Shown one piece after another: positions 12,525-23,500 of a stretch of DNA of 64,000 nt; position 1 is the first letter of the stretch, and the number at the start of each line of letters is the position of its first letter. Below the pieces are notes generated by a model that was not told where the DNA came from, ran no database searches, and saw only the letters and a program-made list of their open reading frames with translations. This DNA is from Holtermannia corniformis (lineage: Eukaryota; Basidiomycota; Tremellomycetes; Holtermanniales). Both the position numbers and the translations under genes were made by a program. The stretch spans positions 190,606 to 254,605 of the forward strand of contig BCIJ01000003.1 of assembly GCA_001599935.1 (NCBI GenBank). Direction: 5' to 3'.

Positions 12525-14100
12525 TTGAAAGTTCAAGACCGAGGCAAGATTGTCTGTATTGCGACGTATGAGGAGCTCAGCATGCTCTTTGCGCACTCAA
12601 ACTCCAATACCAACTACTTCAGCATTATCGAGACGACAGACGGCAACCACCAAGTTCACAAGGCGCCAGCTACCAAATCCTCCACTCGATGCCTCGTCGC
12701 CATTTCATCAAGATCTTCCTATCCTCACTTCTCTCCGCAGGCACCGGTGATTCAACCACCGAAGAGGTTCTTAAGCTGTGACTTTCTTTCAGCTCTTTGA
12801 CCTCCGACAAACGGAATTATATTCGGAATGGGGTTTGCTTCGTGACAAGCCGGCCGCTCTGTCAGGGAATGGAACGGCAACCTTTTCCTATCTGCCGGGC
12901 AAGACGGAAACGTCCGGCTGTGGGATCTGCGTTCACACGCGCACCCTCTTCCAGGCCCTTGACGATCGCAGCTTCGGTCTCGCTTGCCCAGGTAGACGCC
13001 ATGGTCGTTGCAGTCAACACGTGGCCGCAGTCAACGGTTGACTGTCAATCGTCAACCATGTTCCAGTACGAGATGCACGCGGACGAGCTGCAAAGCCGAG
13101 CCGAGCTGGAGCGCGAGGCGAGCTCTCAAAAGGTGAGGCAGCCAGTGGGGCAAAGCTGACGGCAGACTGCAGAGCTGGTATCTTCGCCCGGCAGCAAGCC
13201 TCACAGGCGGATCAGCGCCCTACCCAGTCTGACTAGTTTGGTGGGGGCAGAGATGGGCAAGGTCGAGGGCGTCGAGGGCGACGAGGAGGACCATGATCAA
13301 GCTGGTCGCAAGAGGAAGCGAGGTGAGGAAGTGGTCAAAGATCGGGTCGAGGTCAGTAACGGCTTGGCGAGCGAGGCTAACGATCAGTGGGACGACGAGG
13401 GCGAGGAGGGCGAGGAGGGCAAGGAGGGCGAGGAGGAAAAGACGGACGACGAGGTTGATCAGGAGACGGTACGCACCATCCTACGTCCACCCCATCTGAC
13501 GAGCAGATCCACGATCACGGAATCCCTCCCACGCCCGAGCTCTCGAGCACTCTTGACTCCTCGACGTCGACTCGGTCAAACATGGACCCTGTTCGAGATT
13601 GCAAACTGATGATAGCCGCCAGCATGCCATTTGCTACCCAAAGGAGAAGCTGCATGCCGCACTGCTGGACGCACAACGTATTGTTATCTACCACGCGGAC
13701 TACGCGCCTCAAGTCATGATCAGCGGGTTGCAGCAGGAGCCTCTGACGGCGGTCTGGCCAGATGATGAGGTTTCTTTGGGTGAGGTCGGACGAGCTCTTC
13801 AACTTTGTTCAAAAATGGTAGCTGTATGTCGCCATGTGTATGATATGTCAATAGTGTGCGGCTGTGTCACGCAAGGCTCGAGGGCGCTGAATGGGCACGC
13901 AAGACGGTCGAACACCACGGCTTCGGAATGATATCTGCGGAGTGAGAACCACGGGCCCACCGTAGCTACCTGCGCTTCCGCGAGATCAGATCGAGTGTCT
14001 TTGCAGGGCACGGTGACAACGCCACCAAGCACCATTCAGCAGCTCGCGTTCTGCTACGTCCAGAAGATCCTTGCGGTTTTGTCATCGACCCGCATGACTT
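12525..14100 (+). pseudogene. Diverged, possibly decayed partner of the 11.2-12.4 kb block
   Basis: Exon-like pieces parallel the preceding block. WGLLRDKPAALSGNGTATFS matches its WGHLPDREP segment, and after a one-base frame change QDGNVRLWDLRSHAHPL matches GGVALWDLRFHTR. EKLHAALLDAQRIVIYH matches GKLHAVMLDSERLVACH. Between them is an exon ending MHADELQSRAELEREASSQK, spliced at 13132-13164 to TAELVSSPGSKPHRRIS, then an acidic low-complexity run (13388-13470). The last piece ARVLLRPEDPCGFVIDPHDF ends near 14100. The frame change and an in-frame stop after HAHPLPGP suggest decay, although unusual splicing could rescue it. Function unknown. Confidence 0.35.
13388..13470 (+). repeat. Acidic low-complexity run (GAGGGCGAGG-type)
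   Basis: Imperfect tandem copies of GAG-GGC-GAG/GAG-GGC-AAG encode a Glu/Gly/Lys-rich segment with EEGEEGKEGEEE. Such runs expand by slippage and carry little evidence of function. Confidence 0.6.
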
Positions 14101-14186
14101 TGCTTGCGAGACACCCTATGGTATCGTGCGAGCCAAAGCGTCACTGACCAGTTCATCGCAATCACGGACAGACAACGCAAAAAGCA

Positions 14187-14362
14187 TACACCACGGCCCT
14201 AGCATCATACAACGACGACGCCAGCAAACATCCAGAGAGCAGGCGGTGCCACATCCTTGTGGCGAACATGGTACGAGCGCAGACAAGAAGTGGAAAGAGC
14301 TTGGTGGCGTGGGCTTGTATGATATATATGGTACAAGATCGTGATCAATGGCATAAAGGTAC
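14187..14362 (-). repeat. Dispersed direct repeat, copy B (promoter-like)
   Basis: Partner of the copy at 8819-8996. On the minus strand it has a TATA run at 14323-14329, then an ATG at 14269, a spacing of 54 nt against 57 in copy A. The ATG opens a 35-codon frame (MFATRMWHRLLSGCLLASS, ending VVYAFCVVCP) with a hydrophobic core like a signal peptide. Copy A has the same promoter layout but a different frame after the start. The two copies bracket most of the unidentified gene block. Confidence 0.55.
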
Positions 14363-14681
14363 GAGACGCGCTCAGTCGGGTGTGCAATTCGCCACTCGAC
14401 AACGCGAGCGCAAGTGAACATTTTGTACGAAAAACACTTTTTGTGTCAGAACCGTTCGCAGCAGCAAAGGTGAGGTCGCGCACCCCCGTACAGAGCCGAC
14501 GTCTTCCACGCTCCGCCGCGAGCACCCCGGAAAGCAGCTTAGCTGGAAACTCTGGAGCCCGGAACACTCGTGAGATCACTGGAGCGCGCATAAGACAGCA
14601 TGATCGCGACGGTACGAAGCTTGTGCGCGAGAAATCCTTACATTCCGAACAAACGTACAACTGTGGGCGTACCCCATAAGA
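14363..14681. other. Intergenic stretch, nothing recognised
   Basis: These 319 nt between repeat B and the stop codon of the dioxygenase show no coding exon, RNA gene or repeat that I can support. Confidence 0.4.
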
Positions 14682-16656
14682 TCACTTGCCCGCGTACGTC
14701 TCAATATCAGCAGCGCTCGGTCCTTCTGGCTCGGCTGCGGCAGCAAGGTTACACTGTGCAAGTGATCAGCCCGAACATGTGTGTCGGCAGTATGTGCGCG
14801 CCGCTCACCTGGTGGAACATGCGCACTTGGTCCTCCCGGAACGCGCCAACGACGCTGTGCAGCAAACCGCGGTTATGGAACAGGACAAAGTCGCCTTCCT
14901 GCCAGTCGACGGGGTAGACTAGTTCCGGGGCGATACCGGGCCGCTGGAATTCGTATAGCTGCTTTCGGACTTGGGTGAGATCTTTGAGGTGCGCGCCGTC
15001 GGGGTAGAGCGTTGTGCTGGAGGGTGATGTGGCGGGTGCGATGAGGAGCTCGTGCGCGCCACAGGGGTGGCATTGGAGGTGTAGCTTGCCGGTGACGGGG
15101 TTCTTCCACGTCTGTGGGCGAGTCGCTCAGCGGTGGCTTTGGAGGAGGGAGTGAGCGCTGGACTCACCAGGGGGAACGTCTTGATCTTGGACTCTTCCCA
15201 TTCTGGAAGCTCATCAAGGCCGAGTTCGAGGCCCTCGTTCTCGATTCCGAGACCGGTCGGGAGCGCGTGCGCAGAAGACATCCAGACGTAAGGGTGTGGA
15301 GCCTGCGTGCGGTCAGCGTGCTGTTCCTGGAGAGACCAAAATGCAATTCGAGTTTTTTGGAAAACAAGCGTGGTTCAGGTGCGAACCACGTATGCGGCTT
15401 CTATGACCAATAGGAAGATAGGGAAACACTCACATAGCGGACCTTTGTGCGCACGGCAAGCGATTTCATCTCGTCCGACAAGATCTCAAACATGGTTTGA
15501 CCGCTTACGACTAATCCTAGTGTCAGCACTCGACCCCCGTCCTTCAAGAAGTAACAAGGCGAGAAGAAGCTGATGCAGAGGAAGGCAGAGAAAGTAAGAA
15601 GAACGCACAAGCAGTCGTGCCCAACGGCACGGCCAATTCATCACCCGTCCCATCATCATACCTACACACCTGCGGTTCGCCCTTCGGGACCGCGATGGCG
15701 TGTAAGGATGTTGCGATAGGTGGGTTGAGGGCGTATAGCGCGGCATCAATGTGCCTGTGTACAAAGTTAGTGCTTGCTTGGGAAGGGGTGAGGAGACGGA
15801 CCAGCGGTAGAATCGGGTGATGCCTTTGGCTTCGTCTTGGGCTGACACGGGCGTTTTGTGGAATGTCTTGTGGTGCGGGTGTTTGAGCTGCGCCTGGGAT
15901 GGGGTCAGTCACTGCAGAGGGCTAGTTGGGCGACGGTGGGCTGTAGGGCTGTTCTTGCGAGCCGCCTTGCTCCCGGGAGAGTAGTTTGGTGCTTTGCGCC
16001 CTGTGATCCTAGACGTAACGCCAGTCATAGCGTGCCACGCCCAACCAAGCTTGGCTAGAAAAGCTCGGACTCATCTTGTCGAGCTTGGACAAGCACGACG
16101 GCGCATTGGAGGATGGCGTCGCTGTGCACACGGATAACACTAAACCCAGACCCCGCCGAGACTCAACCAAGCACCTACACCTGACTCACATTGACAAGGC
16201 CCTCGTGCTCCTTGACGAGCCCGTTGCCGATCAACTGCACCTGCGGCTGGTGCGGGATCGTCTTGAGGTCCGGGTGGAGGATTGACTTTTTCTCTGATCC
16301 CGTCGCATTGTTACCGTGTCCGTAGGATGTAGTCTGCGTGTCGAAAGCCTGTGGCAAAGTGAGTCAGCCTGACCCAAGCCCACACAACCGCACGGACACT
16401 AGTGATCTCATACTGCTGCTTGGGGGTCACTTTGAGGTCTCTGAACACGAGGATGCCGTGCTATCGCTCATGAGCTCGAGATCACAAGATCTCAGGCAAG
16501 ACTGACCTCGTACAGCTTGTCGACAATCTCCTTGATCTGGTGCTCGGTGTAATTCGCCGGGTCAAAGCCATCGACGACGCGGCCAAACGTCTTGAAGTGC
16601 TCTGGGTTGGCCGAGGGTGGGAGAGGGACGGGGTTGTAGCTGAGCGTTGCTGCCAT
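14682..16656 (-). CDS. TauD/TfdA-family Fe(II)/2-oxoglutarate dioxygenase
   Basis: Predicted alpha-ketoglutarate-dependent dioxygenase of the fungal sulfonate/taurine type (JLP1-like), which oxidises a small acid using 2-oxoglutarate and O2. The start ATG at 16656 gives MAATLSYNPVPLPPSANPEH. Exons spliced in order include HGILVFRDLKVTPKQQYEI, SYGHGNNATGSEKKSILHPD, HIDAALYALNPPIATSLHA (the His-x-Asp iron ligands) and FHNRGLLHSVVGAFREDQV (distal His and the 2-oxoglutarate-binding Arg). The last exon, CNLAAAAEPEGPSAADIETY, ends at the TGA at 14682-14684 after an intron whose donor follows RMFHQ. About eight introns of 45-90 nt. It is divergent from the unknown gene at 16994. Family is clear; substrate is not. 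Confidence 0.87.
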
Positions 16657-16993
16657 GGTGCTGAGCTGTAGAGTGAGAGAGTGACAAGCAAAGCTGGTGA
16701 AAGATCGCAACGAGCGCGAGTGGGAGCGTTCCGCCTTATCAGGTGGCGAGCCGGGGTGCCACGTGGCGGGATGCCACGTGGGGCACGTGCCAGACCACGC
16801 GGGGTCTGATCGGAGCTCCGCAGCCCCGCGGACATCCGAAGCAACCCCGGCTATAGTGGAAGGGGTTTAGGGATTTCAGCGTCTGTTCTCTCTGAGGGGT
16901 TTGTGGTTGGTGTTTAGTCGTCAGTTGTCCATAGCCTATGAACCACTTTCTCTCTGACAATAGTGACGGATCCGACCACGACCAACGCTCATC
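16657..16993. promoter_or_regulatory. Divergent intergenic region
   Basis: This 337-nt gap between divergent genes carries three CCACGTG/CACGTG-like steps (16756-16795, for example GCCACGTGG and GGCACGTGCC). Those are E-box/CACGTG sites that in fungi can bind Cbf1/Pho4-type bHLH factors. Cbf1 controls sulfur genes, which would suit a sulfonate dioxygenase; that link is inference. Confidence 0.4.
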
Positions 16994-19036
16994 ATGGCGC
17001 ATTCCAGAACTCTGGGTGAGCTGTACCCAGCGCTGTTCGACCAGACAAGCTCCGAGGTAGCCATGGCCGCTATGAAGGCCAACATTGTATCAGCTGTTAC
17101 CTCGCTCGCCTCAAAAGGCTACGAGTCTGCTCTGAAACGAGAGCCAACATTCTCGCGCAAGGTCGTCGTGGCCATCGAGCAAGTCATCGGTATAGGTGGT
17201 CAACTCCTCAGGCAGGATCTTGGCATCCGGCTGCACCTCTCTTTAGAGTCCTCCTATGACTTGTCTCGCCTTCGAGTCGTGGGCTCAATGCCATTCAACG
17301 ACAACGACTTCCAGAAGGCGTATATCCAGGTCAAGGCCGATGACAAGGAGCGCAAGCGTAATGACAAGGAGCGCAAGGATGCGCACCCTCCCGGGGCGAC
17401 CGTCGCGCCGAAGACGCCCAATCGCAAGCGCCGTCTGTCAAGCCCGTCGCCGCAAGTCACATCCAAGCGGCCACACAGTGAGTACCTTGTTGACCCACAT
17501 AGTTTGCACGTCTGACAAGATCCTACAGCTCAACCTACCGCAGTACGCCGCAGCCAGAGTAGGTCCAGGTGGATACCACCGACGCGTAGTCGCTCACAAT
17601 GACTTTCAGGAATAGCAACACGCCCTCCAAAGAATACCGCAGCGCCCGACTCGAACAAAAGCGATCATATGCAAACAAAGCTTGTTGAGCGCCCGGTCAG
17701 GACTGCTCTTGCTACCCTGCAAGCCAGCGGTACGTTGCAAGTTGGCCAAGCTCGGCAGACTAACCCTCCGACGACAGAGCTCATGCCGCCGCCTCCGCCC
17801 CCTGTAGCCAAAAAACAAGTGCCCGCGTCGCCGATAACTCCTTCTCACAACGCTTCGACTGCCTCCCAATCAGGAGCAATCGAACCGGATATCAATCTCA
17901 TTCTGGACCGCGCGGTCGTCATCCGCGCCGCCGAGTCGCACCACACTGCTTTGGGATTGGGCGAGATCAAAGCCTATGAGCTCCACTTCGCGCCAGGAGA
18001 GGGTGAAGACATTGACGAAAGGCAGATGTCAATCGCAAAGGCGCAAGCCAAAGCAAAGCGGCTAGCCACCCAAGCCATTGCACAGGAGACCATGTACATC
18101 TCGCAGGCCAACGCAATGGTCGGGACGCAGGCCGGCATAGTCATCATCGGGCCGGCCTTCGCCCGCATCTTCGCCGTCGACGCGACGACCATCTGGTTGG
18201 AGGTATCAGAGGCAGAAGATACCGTCGGAGCAACAAGCGCAAACCCTCCCATCGCCGGTCCCTTCCTGTTGAGTGAGTATCTTTACAGCGGGATCGCGCA
18301 TGAGCGCCTGCCCCATTGGTTCGTACAAAATCCCCACCACCTCGACCACATCTCGCTCGCCACGATCGATCACGAGGCCGTCGAAGCACTTTACCGATGG
18401 GCAGCTCACTGCCGAGATCTGGCAAAAGCGTGTCCTTGCGAGCACGAGCTGTCCCGATTGCCGGCACTTGAAGCCGATCACCCGTTCATAGCGCACTGGC
18501 AAGATCAAGCTAAACTAGCTTGTGATACTGGCGTCGACGCGGAGCGCAAGGCGATCTGTCGACTGCGGCTGGCGTTGCCGCAGCCAGCTACGCAAGAGCA
18601 CTCGGAAACCGTCCAGGGTGAGCCCAGTGGGATCATCGAGGGCGAGTCCAAGCGCAAGCGCAGCGGCCGAGCCGGAGCAAAAGCCGGTACTAAGGGCAAG
18701 GGAAAGGGTAAAGCCAAAGCCGGCGCGACCCCAAGCCCAGAGTCGAGTGAACCCGAAGACTCTTCGTCTGACAACGGCGGCGACGAGGACGAGGCGGTGC
18801 TCGATCACCTCAACCGGCCGCAAACTGTCCAACCTGCCAGCGTTAAACCGATCAACGACCACGCTAGCTCTCCACAGAATGGCGCGCAGAAAGATGTGAC
18901 GCCCGGGACCGGGACCGGGACGTCGACCCGACCTCTGTTGAATGTAGAGCTTACTAGCGAACAGACTTTATCTCGCTTTGGTTGCGTAACAGCAACAAGT
19001 TTTCCGACGCGACCTCATTCCCCAGCGGTTCACTGA
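16994..19036 (+). CDS. Unknown protein, proline-rich with Lys/Arg-rich tail
   Basis: Not recognised. The ATG at 16994 gives MAHSRTLGELYPALFDQTSS. Introns at about 17479-17527 and 17562-17610 join PHTQPTAVRRSQ to RIATRPPKNTAAPDSNK. Exon 1 carries a charged DDKERKRNDKERKD run and a basic NRKRRLSS patch that could be a nuclear signal. The middle has PPPPPP, then a folded-looking region from about INLILDRAVVIRAAESHHTA through MPHWFVQ-like segments (ERLPHWFVQNPHHLDH). The C-terminal part is a lysine/glycine tract (AGTKGKGKGKAKAG) and an acidic stretch. The annotated stop is TGA at 19034-19036. A GTAACA..CTGACTCGCAG intron could instead give a short tail ending at 19061. No membrane segment. Confidence 0.75.
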
Positions 19037-19269
19037 CTCGCAGCCCGTCGACGCGGAGTGACTCTGAAGACGTCCTGGCGACTATTGCGCACATGGGCAT
19101 TACCGTTTACCTCGTCTCTCCGCATCTTCTAGACCAGGCGCTTCGTGTCAGCTTGAATCTCGCCCGTCGGGTCGGGCCCTAACGCTGCTTCTGGCGACCG
19201 TGAGGCGCCAAGACCTCACTTTGTATGACACGAAGACCATGTACACAGTTGTTCACGAAAGGCAGTGCA

Positions 19270-20305
19270 TCACCAAGCCCACTGACTGATCGTCTTGCGC
19301 CTTAGTTTGCCATCCTCCCTGACGACGCCCGCGCTCCGGACCTTTCCGAGCTCGGTCTTGCGTCGCTTTTCCAACACTTGGTTCTTGGTCTTGCCTTCGC
19401 GCAGGACGACGTAGAGCTTTGCCGAGCCGTGGTGCTTGATACCCATGCGTGCTGTGGGGTCAGCCGTGTACGACGCCATGAGCAATGTCAAGAACTCACC
19501 GCGCCCGTGAATGTTGATCCTGGACACCTTTGGCCCCTTTGAAATCCACGATTCAGCTGTTCATACCTGTCAGCTGTCCGTTCTCCTAGTGCCGCCCAGG
19601 CGTTACTCGACTGACCGACAACCAAACGCTCCCGCCTCAAGCCCTTGTCAACCGCATGGTCCCTCGCGAGCGCAAGGGTCGACTTTATCCGACCACTGGC
19701 GCGCTTTTCCGAAAACTCCATCTGGAGGATGGCGTCGTCGATCGGGTGGCCTGCAATCTGGCGTGACAGCTTGTTGAGCTTGCGGTGGGAGATTTTGAAC
19801 GTTGCGGTCGAGTAGCGGTGCTGCGGGGATCAGACACGGTACGGCAAGGGCAAGGGGCCATGCCGAGGCGGACAAACAAACCTCTGAAGCGTGCTTTTGG
19901 CGAGTGCCCTCGGAAGACGCTTCCTCTTCTTTCGCGACTTGGTCGAACAAGTTGCCAGTCGAGTCTTCTGGGACAGTAGGTGTCGTTTCCGAAGTGGCTT
20001 TCGGGCTGGAAGTCTCGCTGGCTGCGGGGTTACGCTTGGGCCACAGGTTGAAGGGTAGGCTCGGCATCTTGAAGCTTTGCGCGGGTCAGTAGTTGTCCAT
20101 AGCCCATCGCAGCTCAACTCACGTTCGAGCGTGCTGGCTCTGCATAGCCGCTGCGACGCATGGCCGGGCAAACGCCAATGGTCGGAAAGAGGGTCCTGCC
20201 GCGGCCGCTCGAGAGACTGGTGGTGTGAGTTTTCGAGACTCTGCATCTTTTACGATCGATCGTAGGCTACTCACTGGTTGCGACTGCGCGTACGCCTTGC
20301 ACCAT
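19270..20305 (-). CDS. MRPL22: Mitochondrial large-subunit ribosomal protein uL22m
   Basis: Structural protein of the mitochondrial ribosome near the exit tunnel. The start ATG at 20305 opens [10 protein letters not shown]; after an intron the N-terminus reads [18 protein letters not shown], an Arg/Ala-rich, acid-poor presequence. A second intron leads to [14 protein letters not shown]. The uL22 core follows: [47 protein letters not shown], then [19 protein letters not shown] and [19 protein letters not shown] near the end. Spacing and motifs match bacterial L22 and yeast Mrpl22. Four introns. The 3' end faces the unknown gene at 16994; the 5' end faces SAC3 with 228 nt between start codons. 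Confidence 0.88.
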
Positions 20306-20533
20306 ACTGATAATGCTTGACGAGGACGCTATGATCTACAGCTCGAGATGACTGTTGAGATGGGAAAACTCTATGGGCGCGCGCGAATAGGCAAACTGCA
20401 CCACTCTATGGTGACTGCTAGAGACTGTATACTCTGAGATTGACAGCTTGGACAGCGTATCCAGAGGCACACAGAGGTCGACAAGGCTGTCAGAGTCGCA
20501 TACCATCAGGCGAAACCCGGCGGATCGAGCAGG

Positions 20534-23500
20534 ATGGCTCTCGGTCGGCCGCCGCTGCGTGCCAATGGCTCAAAGTCACTCAGCAAGGCCGGTGCTCTGC
20601 AGAGCGGGGACGACAGCGGGTCAGAGGATGTGTTTGTAGATCACGATGGGAGCAGGGCTGCGAGGTTCAGTACCGAGTTGCAGGGGAACCGGTTCCGTGA
20701 GGTGAGCAGTCGAGCGTTGGTGGTGGAGTCGATGCTGATGTGGAACAGCTACAAGCCGCTCGACCGGCCCAGCGAGAAGCAGCTGTCAAAGCGGGCTTGA
20801 TCCACGATGAGGAGAACCCGCGAGCATTCGATGATGCGATCCTGCTCCGAGGGACGTGCACCGACATGTGTCCAGAATACGAGAGGGAGGAGCGCGAGTT
20901 CAAGAAGAATGTGGACCGCTGGGAGCTCGTGAGTGCAGCACCAAGTCCGAGTGTATCTGTGCTGATGATGTACAGCGCGACGGCCCAGCAGGGCTGCAAG
21001 GCCGCATCGACCCAGCCAAGGCCGTCTCGGCGTTCAGTCGCCCAGCGGCAGGCAAGGACACGGGCGACGAGCAGGTCCTGCCATCAGACATGCGCGACCC
21101 GCCGACGCTCAGTGTAGGCTAGCCCAGCCTATCCAGACCATGCTCACACCCACAGCGCACACTCGACTACCTCTTCCGCACCATCCTCACCAAACCTCCA
21201 CACGACCCTTCACTTCCGCCCACACCATTCAACTCGCTCAAAGCGACCCATCCGTTCATATGGGACCGTACACGTCAGGTCCGGCAAGAGTTTAGCAAGC
21301 AAAAGCATTGGGGTCTGGAGCACGCCGTTGCCGGGCACGAGCGCATTGCGCGCTACCATATCCTGTGTCTGAGAGAACTGCGCAAGACGGGCATCAACCT
21401 GCAGCAAGAGGCCGAGCAGCTGCGCAAGAGTGAGTCGCTCAGGTTGATTTAGCAAAGCAGTCCTGAGCAGGCAGCGCTGGTCTCTTTGACACATTACTAC
21501 AACGACATCCGGCTCGACACGGGCAATCCAATGCCGTGCGCAAACGAAGCCGAGTTCAGAGCCTACCTGCTCATCCTCGACCTATTCGACCCCGAGACCG
21601 CGCGCGCGACCTGCGCCCTGCCTCACCGCGTCTTCTCTCAACCCATCCTCCAACTCGCACTCCAACTCCACGCCCTCGCCCAACGCAACTTTGATTCCCA
21701 AAAAGCAGCGTCAAGAGGCAACGTCCAAGTCGCGCAAAACTTTTCCAGTCGATTCTTCAAGCTCGTGCGCGCGCCTCGCGTCCCGTACGTCTTGGCGTGT
21801 CTGGCGGAATCGAGGTTTGCAGATGTCAGGCGGGCCGGGTTGAGGGCTCTTCATACGAGTTATGGGCCGACGGAGGATCCGACAAAGCGCATGTCGATGA
21901 CGGCGTTGATGCGCTTGTTTGGCTGTGTAGATGAGGCAGAGGTTGTCGAGATGGTCGAGGCGCTCGATATGGAGGTCGTGTATGAGGATGACGGGCCGGC
22001 GGGCGTCCTCGTTAACCGCAGTGCTCCGTATAACGGTGCGTTTGGGTGTTGCGCTACACAGCCAGTCTAACGTGGCGTAGATAACCGAGATCCACCAGCT
22101 GCTCAGCCTTGGCCATCCATCACAGCCAAACAAGGCAGCGCATCGTATTCAGATATTATCGATGGCAAAGCCGGCGTCCAAGCCGTCCAAGCCCGCCCAG
22201 TGACGTCGACCACTTTGAGTACAGCAAGTATCACCACGCCTGCATCAAGTGCATTTGCAAGATCAAAGCCGGCACCGGCACCGGTGCAGATGAACGGCTT
22301 TGGCGCATCATCTTTTGCCTCGGCTTTCGCTCCTGGTCCCTCGACAATGCCATTGCAGCCGTCCAACAGGCAGCCTGTTTTGCCTCCACCACCGCCTGCC
22401 GCGCCAGCGCCGACATTTTCGTTTACAAAACCGCCGACCCCCGTCAAGACCCCGTCCGCGCCGATCCTACCGCCTGCGCCCTTGCAATCACCCGCACCAA
22501 TCATCCCACCTCGGTCGCAACCGACGCCAACAGCGCCCGCACCGCCACCAATCGTCGAAACGCACTACAACGACGCACTCGCCGTTGTGGCGGACACTCT
22601 GATCGCCGAGGTCGTTGGCAGATCTACAACCAAAGTCGCGACCCAAGCCCTCGAGGAGCTCCAGCGTGAAGCCCACAAAGCCATGCTTGAGGCCCGAGCA
22701 CGAGCACGGGGCGAGTTGCTCGACTTCATCTCTGATGAGATCTACGCTACCATGCTCGACGACGTGCTTCGGCGCATTGGCATCGTCGCCGTCATGCACG
22801 AGGCCAAGCGACGCAACATTGCGCGCCATGCGCTGAGGTTCTGGAGTGAATGGGCTAGGGTGCAGCGCGAGGAGCGGGAGGAGCGGAAACGGCGTCGATT
22901 GGCGTTTTCGAAACGGATGGAGGAGATGCGGCATAGCCGGCGCTTGGTGTCTGAGGCTGATGTCGAAATGTCCGATGCGGGGTCAGAGGTGTCGGTGAGA
23001 GAATCGGTGGTGATGGTCTCGGATGCGGCGAGAGCGGCAGAGTTGCGCAAGGTGCGTCACGAAGCGACATTACGAGCTGTGCTGATTGTCGTGGAATAGG
23101 CGCAGGAAGAGCGCGCAAGGTTCTGGGAGCCTGGAACATACCTTCAAGTCGTAACCGACCACGTTCGCACTCTACTTCCACATCACCGACGGCGATCCAG
23201 CAACTCGAACAACCACTCCACTCGACCCGTTTGGAAAATCTTGGTAGCCTCGACTGAGCAAGATACAGGCAAGTGGCTCCGGCGCAAGCTTGCCGTCGGT
23301 AAACCATCCTTACATCGCGATCGTGCCGATATATATGCCGTCGCTGCACCGGATCGTGCCCGACCGACGCGCAAGACGTTGGCGTCGGTTGGTTTGGTGG
23401 TCTTTGAGGTTTCGCGAGCTGCGCTGGCATCGAATGAGGAGACTCGGCAGTGAGTTGTCGCCACGCGCAGTGTGACCTCGGCTGATAAGGGCAGACGGCA

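Noticed and set aside
22109..22669. Overlapping plus-strand frame inside SAC3
   Set aside because: Shadow of the proline-rich SAC3 exon in another frame.
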